Part shown: piece after piece, positions 1-5,211 of the stretch
Position numbering within the stretch: position 1 is the stretch's first letter
Layout: each line of letters opens with the position of its first letter
Assembly (NCBI GenBank): GCA_900553165.1
Contig: USCN01000090.1
Coordinates: 1 to 5,838 of the forward strand
Length of the DNA stretch: 5,838 bases
From: an uncultured Collinsella sp.
GTDB taxonomy: Bacteria > Actinomycetota > Coriobacteriia > Coriobacteriales > Coriobacteriaceae
Direction of reading: 5' to 3'
Notes under the pieces: generated by a model
The model's input: the letters and a program-made list of their open reading frames with translations, nothing else
Database searches by the model: none
Told to the model about the DNA's origin: nothing
Translations under genes and position numbers: made by a program

Positions 1-35
1 GGCGGGGGTGCACGGGTGTTTCACACACCCCCGCC
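1..35. repeat. Perfect 10-bp inverted repeat (GC-rich hairpin) in the leader
   Basis: GGCGGGGGTG at 1-10 is matched exactly by its reverse complement CACCCCCGCC at 26-35, leaving a 15-base loop. An alternative inner pairing of GGGTGT (14-19) with ACACCC (25-30) competes with the outer stem. No run of T follows on the plus strand, so it is not a standard intrinsic terminator for an upstream plus-strand gene. It ends 20 bases before the Shine-Dalgarno site of the kinase gene. It could be the terminator remnant of a gene left of the window, or a structured 5' leader. The window edge prevents a decision. Confidence 0.5.
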
Positions 36-55
36 ATCGCTTCTATCGCATCGTT

Positions 56-62
56 GAAAGGA
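56..62 (+). promoter_or_regulatory. Shine-Dalgarno site of the kinase gene
   Basis: GAAAGGA lies 7 bases before the ATG at 70, which is good spacing and supports that start. I see no convincing -35/-10 pair in the short stretch to its left. Confidence 0.7.
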
Positions 63-69
63 TGCAACC

Positions 70-834
70 ATGCTGCTACCCGATTCCAAGACCGAGCTCG
101 TCCGCCGTGGCAACAAGGTCGTTTACGACCTGGGCGACAAGATCGTCAAGGTCTTTAACGAGACCAAGCCTGTCTCCGACGTGTTCAACGAGGCTTTGAA
201 TCTTGCCCGCATCAATGAGTGCGGCATCCGCAGCCCCAAGGCTCTCGAGGTTTCCCAGCTCGAGAACGCCAACGGCTGGGCGCTCGTGACCGAGAAGGTT
301 CCGGGCACCACCCTTGCCGAGAAGATGACTGCTGAGCCCCAGCGCTTTGGTGAGTATCTCGAGATGTTCGTCGACCTCCAGATCGAGATCCACGGCTATA
401 CCTCCCCGCTGCTCAACCGTCAGCGCGACAAGTTCGCCCGCATGATCGACAGCCTTGATCAGCTCAATGCCACCACGCGCTACAACCTTCAGGAGCGTCT
501 GGACGGCATGACCAAGGAGTTCAAGGTCTGCCACGGCGACTTCAACCCCTCCAACGTCATCGTCGGCGACGACGGCCAGCTCTATGTGTGCGACTGGGCA
601 CACGCCACCCAGGGCTCCCCTGCTGCCGACGTTGCCACCACCTACCTGCTCTTCGCCCTCAACAGCAAGGACCAGGCTGAGGCCTACTTGGAGCTCTACT
701 GCGACCGCGCCGACATGCCCATGCAGGTCGTGCGTCAGTGGACGAGCATCGTCGCCGCTTCCGAGCTCGCTCGTAAGCGCAACGTGAACGATGAGTTCCT
801 GAAGAACTGGATCGACGTCGTCGATTATCAGTAA
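70..834 (+). CDS. Phosphotransferase of the aminoglycoside/choline kinase fold, substrate unknown
   Basis: This 254-residue cytoplasmic protein has the protein-kinase-like fold of the aminoglycoside phosphotransferase (APH) superfamily, which moves phosphate from ATP to a small-molecule hydroxyl. Seen in sequence: a probable ATP-binding lysine K27 in the strand KIVKVF; a candidate helix-C glutamate E41; a hinge segment near 70-82 (WALVTEKVPG); the catalytic loop HGDFNPSN at 155-162 with D157 as catalytic base and N162; a metal-binding D175 in CDWAHA (the DFG equivalent); and D187 in the following helix. All key residues are present, so it should be active. The length is near the short end for the family. 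The ATG at 70 is supported by GAAAGGA 7 bases upstream. The gene stands alone, convergent with the MEP/proS operon, and is followed by its own terminator. The substrate cannot be read from the motifs. Choline, thiamine, homoserine or a sugar are all possible, and it should not be called a resistance gene. Confidence 0.85.
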   Translation: MLLPDSKTELVRRGNKVVYDLGDKIVKVFNETKPVSDVFNEALNLARINECGIRSPKALEVSQLENANGWALVTEKVPGTTLAEKMTAEPQRFGEYLEMFVDLQIEIHGYTSPLLNRQRDKFARMIDSLDQLNATTRYNLQERLDGMTKEFKVCHGDFNPSNVIVGDDGQLYVCDWAHATQGSPAADVATTYLLFALNSKDQAEAYLELYCDRADMPMQVVRQWTSIVAASELARKRNVNDEFLKNWIDVVDYQ

Positions 835-866
835 TATCTGAGCGATTTATTTCGCATCGGAGGCAC

Positions 867-907
867 AAGAAAACCCCGCAGCTCATATGGGCTGTGGGGT
901 TTTCTTT
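867..907 (+). terminator. Intrinsic terminator of the kinase gene
   Basis: The stem AAGAAAACCCCGCAGC (867-882) pairs with GCTGTGGGGTTTTCTT (891-906) over 16 bp around an 8-base loop, and the 3' arm ends in the T-rich run TTTTCTTT (900-907). The one non-standard pair, G878 with T895, is a G·U wobble in plus-strand RNA but C/A in minus-strand RNA. This favours the plus strand as the working direction. The A-rich left arm would still give a U-run on the other strand, so some bidirectional activity is possible. It lies 32 bases after the stop codon at 834. Confidence 0.88.
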
Positions 908-929
908 ACCCATCGAGTTTATTCCAACA

Positions 930-973
930 AAATAGACTGCTCCGCATCTCATCCTAAGAGAGATACGGAGCAG
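930..973 (-). terminator. Intrinsic terminator of the dxr-rseP-ispG-proS operon
   Basis: CTGCTCCGCATCTC (937-950) and GAGATACGGAGCAG (960-973) form a 14-bp stem around a 9-base loop. Read on the minus strand, the stem is followed by TCTATTTTGTT, a T-rich release tract. The single non-standard position (C945 against A965 on the plus strand) becomes a G·U wobble in minus-strand RNA, so the helix is continuous only in the operon's direction. The stem begins 33 bases after the proS stop codon. Confidence 0.8.
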
Positions 974-1006
974 CCCCGCAATTACATCTAATAGCAGAAA
1001 CGTCGA

Positions 1007-2728
1007 TTAACGGCGGGCCGCCTTAACAAGCTCGGCAATCTTGGCGACGACCTCGTCGATCGCCACGTCCTCACGCTCGCCCGTGGCACGGTCCTTGAGC
1101 TCCACAGTACCATTCTTGAGGCCACGCTTGCCAAGCACGACCTGATACGGGAAGCCCATGAGGTCGTTATCGGCAAACTTAAAGCCAGGACGCTCGTCAC
1201 GGTCATCGACGACAACCTCGATACCCTCGGCGCACAGGCCCTCGACGATTTGGTCGCAAACGTTAGCGCACTCCTCCTTCTTGGGATCGAGCGGAATCAC
1301 CGCGACCTCGTACGGGGCAACGGAGACCGGCCAGACGATGCCGTGTTCGTCGTTGTGCTGCTCCACGACGGCAGCAAGCGAGCGGGACACACCAACGCCG
1401 TAGCAACCCATGATAAGCGGCTTCTCCTTGCCGTCCTCGTCCATAAAGGTGGCGCCCATGGCCTCGGAATACTTGGTACCCAGCTGGAAGACCTGCGAGA
1501 CCTCGATGCCGCGAGCAGCAGAGAGCGGCTTGCCGCAGTGCGGGCAGGGATCGCCGGCAACGACGGTTACCAGGTCGGCCCACTCGTCGACGGTAAAGTC
1601 GCGCTCGGGGCAGGCACCGGTAAAGTGATAATCGATCTCGTTGGCACCGCAGGCCCACTGCTTGGACTCGCGCAGGCTCTCGTCGCACACCAGGCGAATG
1701 CCCTCGGGCAGGTTAACCGGTCCGATAAAGCCCTTATGCAGACCGTAGGTCTGGAGCTCCTCATCAGTCATCATGCGATAGCCCTTGCCAAAGACATGCT
1801 CGGCCTTGCAATCGTTGAGCTCGTGGTCGCCCGGAACAATGGCCACGACGGGCTTGCCCTCGGCGTCGATGAGTGCCAGAGACTTGCGCGTACCGTTCTC
1901 GGGGAAGCCAAAGAACTTGGCGACGGCCTCAATGGTACCCATGCCCGGAGTCTCGACCTTGGTAAGCGTACCGTCGCCAGGACCCTCGGTCACAACGACC
2001 TTGGTGCTTGCGGCCTCATCGTCGGCAGCGAAGCCGCAATCGTCGCAGTAGACGAGCGAAGCCTCGCCAGCGTCGGCCAAAGCCATGTACTCGACGGAGG
2101 TATCGCCACCGATCTCGCCGGAGTCGGCGACAACGGGCAGAGCCTTGATGTAGCAGCGCTCGCAAATGTTGGCATAGGCCTGCTTCATCTTGTCGTACTC
2201 CTCCTGCAGGCTCTCCTGCGTAGCAGAGAAGCTGTAGGCGTCCTTCATGATGAACTCGCGACCGCGCATCAGGCCAAAACGGGGACGGAACTCGTCGCGG
2301 AACTTATCCTGGATGTGATAGAGGTTCACTGGCAGCTGCTTGTAGGAACGCAACTCATTGCGCACCAGGGCAGTCACGGTCTCCTCGTGCGTGGGTCCGA
2401 GCACAAACTCGCGGCCGTGGCGGTCATCAAAGCGCACAAGCTCCTTGCCATAGGCATCGATACGGCCGGACTCACGCCACAGCTCGGCATCGACCATGAT
2501 GGGCATCATGAGCTCCTGAGCACCGGCGGCATCCATCTCGTCGCGCACGATGTTCTCGATCTTGCGGATCGAGCGCCAAGCGAGCGGCAGATAGGAATAC
2601 AGGCCGGCGGCCTCCTTGCGGATCATGCCAGCGCGAAGCAGCAGACGGTGGCTCGCTAGCTCGGCATCCGCCGGATCCTCTTTGAGCGTCGGCGCATAGA
2701 GCTTAGACATATACATTGCTCGGGTCAT
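1007..2728 (-). CDS. proS: Prolyl-tRNA synthetase, bacterial type with editing domain
   Basis: This 573-residue cytoplasmic class II synthetase charges tRNA-Pro with proline. Its length matches the long bacterial form (E. coli 572). In order: motif 1 around 33-70 (GMIRKEAAGLYSYLPL); motif 2 around 137-166 with the RFGLMRGREF signature at 150-159; an inserted editing (INS) domain, roughly 229-400, that clears Ala-tRNA-Pro; motif 3 at 441-466 (GCYGVGVSR, ending near HNDEHGIVWP); and a C-terminal anticodon-binding domain from about 473. In the editing domain, K282 (GTRKSL) aligns with the essential E. coli K279; a GDHELN segment and a GxxxP loop (333-337) are also present, so editing is probably intact. 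C228/C231 and C395/C398 flank this domain as two CxxC pairs. The ATG at 2728 is preferred over in-frame ATGs at 2716 and 2710 because GAGGAG lies 6 bases before it and the ispG stop directly abuts it. Last gene of the operon. Confidence 0.97.
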   Translation of the reverse strand: MTRAMYMSKLYAPTLKEDPADAELASHRLLLRAGMIRKEAAGLYSYLPLAWRSIRKIENIVRDEMDAAGAQELMMPIMVDAELWRESGRIDAYGKELVRFDDRHGREFVLGPTHEETVTALVRNELRSYKQLPVNLYHIQDKFRDEFRPRFGLMRGREFIMKDAYSFSATQESLQEEYDKMKQAYANICERCYIKALPVVADSGEIGGDTSVEYMALADAGEASLVYCDDCGFAADDEAASTKVVVTEGPGDGTLTKVETPGMGTIEAVAKFFGFPENGTRKSLALIDAEGKPVVAIVPGDHELNDCKAEHVFGKGYRMMTDEELQTYGLHKGFIGPVNLPEGIRLVCDESLRESKQWACGANEIDYHFTGACPERDFTVDEWADLVTVVAGDPCPHCGKPLSAARGIEVSQVFQLGTKYSEAMGATFMDEDGKEKPLIMGCYGVGVSRSLAAVVEQHNDEHGIVWPVSVAPYEVAVIPLDPKKEECANVCDQIVEGLCAEGIEVVVDDRDERPGFKFADNDLMGFPYQVVLGKRGLKNGTVELKDRATGEREDVAIDEVVAKIAELVKAARR

Positions 2729-3811
2729 TTATTTCTCCTCAATAAGTTTGTCGACCTCGGCCATAAGCGCGTCGACAATTTGATCCTCAGCTACTTTACC
2801 AATGATCTGGCCATGCGAAAAGAGCAGGCCCTGACCACGTCCGCAGGCAACACCCAGGTCGGCGTCAGATGCCTCTCCGGGGCCGTTGACCGCACATCCC
2901 ATCACGGCGATCGAAAGCGGCGCGGAATAGTTCTTAAGCCGCTCGGTGACCTCCTCGGCGATGGGAATCAGGTTAACCTGGCAGCGGGCGCACGTGGGGC
3001 ACGAGACAATCTCGGGACCACGGCGACGCAGGCCCAGCGACTGTAGAATTCCCCAGGCGACCGGCGGCTCCTCAACCGGATCGGCCGTGAGCGACACACG
3101 CATGGTGTCACCGATGCCTTCGGAAAGCAAGATACCCAAGCCTACAGAGCTCTTGATGGTGCCCTGAAGCTTGGTCCCCGCCTCCGTCACGCCCAGGTGG
3201 AGCGGAACATGCGGTATCTCGCGCGACAGGGCGCGATAGGTATCAAGTGTCGTCTGTACGCTATGGGCCTTGGCGGATAGCACGATGTTGGTAAACCCAC
3301 GGTCCTCAAAGTGCCGCACAAAGCGTTCGCTCGACATCACGAGCTTTTCGGGCTGCGTGAGGTCGTCGCGCTCGGCAATATCTTGCTCAAGCGAGCCCGC
3401 GTTCACGCCAATGCGAATCGCGCAGCCCGCGGCACCCGCGGCATCGATGACGGCATCGACCTTAGCCCAATCGCCGATATTGCCGGGGTTGATGCGCAGC
3501 TTAGAGGCATCAGCCTCGACAGCGCCAATGGCAAGCTTATGGTTAAAATGGATATCGGCGACGATTGGCACCGGAGACTCGGCACAAATCGTGCGAAAGC
3601 CCTCGAGCGCAGCCTCGGTAGGCACGCTCACGCGCACGATATCGCAGCCAGCCTGCGCCAACGCGCACACTTGCGCAAGCGTTGCCTGGGCATCAGCAGT
3701 ATCGGTGCAGGTCATAGACTGAACCACGACCGGAGCGCCACCACCGATCTGCACGCCGCCCACATGCACGGGGCGCGTCAACTCGCGAGGCAAAGGATGG
3801 GATAAAGACAA
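2729..3811 (-). CDS. ispG: 4-hydroxy-3-methylbut-2-enyl diphosphate synthase, MEP pathway
   Basis: IspG (GcpE) converts methylerythritol cyclodiphosphate to HMBPP with a [4Fe-4S] cluster, the sixth enzyme of the MEP isoprenoid pathway; cytoplasmic. The predicted protein has 360 residues, normal for a bacterial IspG. Seen: an N-terminal TIM-barrel with VVVQSMTCTDT (28-38), IVADIHFNHKLA (83-94), KLRINPGNIG (104-113), IRIGVNAGSLE (132-142) and LGVTEAGTK (206-214). A C-terminal cluster domain carries the ligands C271 and C274 (SCPTC), C306 (MGCAVNGPGE) and E313. An extra cysteine, C277, follows in CPTCARC. The open frame runs upstream to an ATG at 3979, but that stretch overlaps the protease gene by 155 bases and reads as Ser/Arg-rich shadow peptide. 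I place the start at TTG 3811, 8 bases after AGGGGAG; GTG 3820 is the alternative but has no spacing from that site. Confidence 0.95.
   Translation of the reverse strand: MSLSHPLPRELTRPVHVGGVQIGGGAPVVVQSMTCTDTADAQATLAQVCALAQAGCDIVRVSVPTEAALEGFRTICAESPVPIVADIHFNHKLAIGAVEADASKLRINPGNIGDWAKVDAVIDAAGAAGCAIRIGVNAGSLEQDIAERDDLTQPEKLVMSSERFVRHFEDRGFTNIVLSAKAHSVQTTLDTYRALSREIPHVPLHLGVTEAGTKLQGTIKSSVGLGILLSEGIGDTMRVSLTADPVEEPPVAWGILQSLGLRRRGPEIVSCPTCARCQVNLIPIAEEVTERLKNYSAPLSIAVMGCAVNGPGEASDADLGVACGRGQGLLFSHGQIIGKVAEDQIVDALMAEVDKLIEEK
2735..2740 (-). promoter_or_regulatory. proS Shine-Dalgarno site inside the end of ispG
   Basis: On the minus strand GAGGAG (2740-2735) encodes the last two glutamates of IspG and sits 6 bases before the proS ATG. 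The sequence continues AAA-TAA-ATG, so the ispG stop and proS start touch without overlap. This settles the proS start and predicts that a ribosome finishing ispG can re-initiate on proS. Confidence 0.85.
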
Positions 3812-3819
3812 TCCAAACA

Positions 3820-3826
3820 CTCCCCT
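3820..3826 (-). promoter_or_regulatory. ispG Shine-Dalgarno site overlapping the rseP stop codon
   Basis: On the minus strand AGGGGAG (3826-3820) begins with the AG of the protease's TAG stop (3827-3825) and lies 8 bases before TTG 3811. It is the only good ribosome site near the conserved N-terminus of IspG and is the main reason to choose the TTG. Confidence 0.65.
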
Positions 3827-5186
3827 ACAGAATAAATCGAAGGATGTCGGAACGAAGCATATAGACAAACAGCAGTGCAAAGAGCGCGATGCCGACATAG
3901 CTGACGATTGTCTGCACTTTGAGCGGCAGCTCGCGGCCCGCAATCTTTTGAATGATCTCGATGACCAGCTTGCCGCCATCGAGTGGTGGGATGGGCAGCA
4001 GGTTCATAAAGCCAAGCGAGAACGAAATGAGGGCGGCAAAGGAAAGGAACGTGGCAGGGCCGGCAGCAGCGGCCTGTGAGGACATAACGCTAATACCCAC
4101 GATCGAAGAAGACTGATCGAGAATCTCCATCGTATGCTGCGGCTGGAGCAGGCGCATCACGCCATCCGCTGTCTGCACGACATAGGAGAACGACAGGCGA
4201 GCCGACGTGATGGGGTCTAAACGGACCACCTGCGTAGAGGCATACACACCTAGGCGCTCGTCCTCTTTGAGCGCAACCGTGGTCGAATGCTGCTTGCCGT
4301 CACGCTCGTACTCGATGGCGATATCGTCCTTACCGGCAGCCTTGCCGATGGCATCGTAGACATCCATCCAAGTGGAACATGAGACACCGTCAACCGAAAG
4401 GATCGCGTCACCGCCCTCGATACCCGCCTTGGCGGCAATAGACCCCTCGTCAACCTGACCGATCACGTTGGTATCCATCGGCACGGTGACACCCGCAATG
4501 GAATAGATGCTCATAAGGAGCAAAAAACCCGTCAAGATATTGACGATAATGCCCGCGAGCAGCATAAAGGCGCGCTTGAGAAAGCCTTGGCCAAGATAGG
4601 TGTGCGAGCGCTCTTGCGCAAGGAACTCGGCCTCGCCGCACGGCAGCTCCCACACATCGCCCTCGGCAGTCGCATGTTCGCGATCGAAACGGCGACCATC
4701 AAAGGTGGTATAGCCTGCCTTGTCTCGCGGCAACGTCTGATATTTGGTGGGATAGTAGCTCGGCGAGGGCTTCTCCCCTTCCTCATACCAGGGCGCGATG
4801 GAGCCCCAGCCCAGCAAAAGGGCGCATGCCTCGAGCACATCCTCCTCGGAAAGCTCGAGCTCGACAGCAAGGTCGGCCACGGTCACGCGACCATGACGAT
4901 AGATAGCCGCGAGCACGCGGTCGGCGCACGAAACATCGGTCGGATCCATACCGCAGATGGCAGCGTAGCCACCCAGCAGCAGCGGGGTCACGCCAAACTT
5001 GGTTCCAATGCGACGCGACGTGTAATGGATGTCAAAGCGGCACGGCAGACCCAAAAAGAACTCGGTCACACGGACGCCGCAGGCACGCGCCGCCAAAAAG
5101 TGGCCGCCCTCGTGCAAAAACACGAGGACGGAAAGCATCAGCAGGCCCCAAAAGACCGATGAGAGAACGCTCAGAACAGTATCCAT
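3825..5186 (-). CDS. rseP: RseP/RasP/Rip1-type site-2 membrane protease with a cytoplasmic insertion
   Basis: This M50 zinc metalloprotease cuts membrane proteins within the bilayer; relatives cleave anti-sigma factors and leftover signal peptides. Numbered from ATG 5186 (453 residues): the first membrane helix holds HEGGH at 25-29 (E26 catalytic, H25 and H29 zinc ligands); GGY at 72-74 marks the membrane-associated loop; a second helix covers about 206-228 (AGIIVN); a single PDZ domain lies at about 239-306; a third helix includes NLLPIPPLDGG (395-405) with D403 as third zinc ligand; and a last helix lies at about 424-446. Between GGY and helix 2 are roughly 130 residues, against about 30 in E. 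coli RseP. Residues 88-132 resemble a winged helix and are followed by an aromatic, charged linker. The frame extends to TTG 5201, but AAGGA directly abuts that TTG; ATG 5186 is 15 bases from AAGGA, which is long, so the start is uncertain. It follows dxr by 25 bases. Confidence 0.93.
   Translation of the reverse strand: MDTVLSVLSSVFWGLLMLSVLVFLHEGGHFLAARACGVRVTEFFLGLPCRFDIHYTSRRIGTKFGVTPLLLGGYAAICGMDPTDVSCADRVLAAIYRHGRVTVADLAVELELSEEDVLEACALLLGWGSIAPWYEEGEKPSPSYYPTKYQTLPRDKAGYTTFDGRRFDREHATAEGDVWELPCGEAEFLAQERSHTYLGQGFLKRAFMLLAGIIVNILTGFLLLMSIYSIAGVTVPMDTNVIGQVDEGSIAAKAGIEGGDAILSVDGVSCSTWMDVYDAIGKAAGKDDIAIEYERDGKQHSTTVALKEDERLGVYASTQVVRLDPITSARLSFSYVVQTADGVMRLLQPQHTMEILDQSSSIVGISVMSSQAAAAGPATFLSFAALISFSLGFMNLLPIPPLDGGKLVIEIIQKIAGRELPLKVQTIVSYVGIALFALLFVYMLRSDILRFIL
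4791..4925 (-). other. Winged-helix-like segment inside the RseP cytoplasmic loop
   Basis: This covers residues 88-132 of the protease (ATG numbering). The pattern is a first helix (ADRVLAAIYRHG), a short strand (RVTVADL), a second helix (VADLAVELEL), a third helix (SEEDVLEACALLLGWG) and a small turn (SIAPWYE). This is the order of winged-helix domains such as the MarR/ArsR type. The third helix is acidic rather than basic, which argues for protein contact rather than DNA binding. The assignment is by eye only. Confidence 0.5.
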
Positions 5187-5201
5187 AAAACGAAAAAGCA
5201 A

Positions 5202-5206
5202 TCCTT
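5202..5206 (-). promoter_or_regulatory. Possible rseP Shine-Dalgarno site with unusual spacing
   Basis: On the minus strand AAGGA (5206-5202) is the only purine-rich site between the dxr stop and rseP. It touches the in-frame TTG at 5201 and is 15 bases from the ATG at 5186, with a pyrimidine-rich spacer (TTGCTTTTTCGTTTT). Neither spacing is ideal. Confidence 0.4.
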
Positions 5207-5211
5207 ATGGG

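Larger units (their letters stand above)
835..1006. other. Convergent intergenic region
   Basis: These 172 bases separate the 3' ends of the kinase gene and proS. They hold the two terminators listed separately, with about 22 unstructured bases between them (908-929), and no plausible small gene. Confidence 0.8.

Noticed and set aside
1..36. tRNA-like acceptor stem (GGCGGGG with CCCCGCC followed by A)
   Set aside because: The two arms are only 35 bases apart end to end, and there is no room for D, anticodon and T arms.
76..603. Minus-strand open frame (175 codons) opposite the kinase gene
   Set aside because: It is antisense to a gene with a complete catalytic signature and a proper ribosome site; its product is a Val/Leu/Glu-rich chain with no motif.
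1250..2659. Long plus-strand open frame (469 codons) opposite proS
   Set aside because: It lies wholly within proS, whose motifs are unmistakable. Its product is a low-complexity Ala/Leu/Gly/His-rich chain with no recognisable domain, as expected from the antisense of a GC-rich gene.
3270..3805. Overlapping plus-strand open frames opposite ispG
   Set aside because: Both mirror conserved IspG sequence and have compositions typical of shadow frames; no ribosome site or domain was seen.
3812..3979. N-terminal extension of ispG to ATG 3979
   Set aside because: It overlaps the end of the protease gene out of frame, is Ser/Arg/Cys-rich, and is not similar to IspG proteins I know. A ribosome site points to TTG 3811.
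5201..5201. TTG at 5201 as the rseP start
   Set aside because: The AAGGA site directly touches it, leaving no spacer, and the five extra residues add nothing recognisable. It is kept only as an alternative to ATG 5186.
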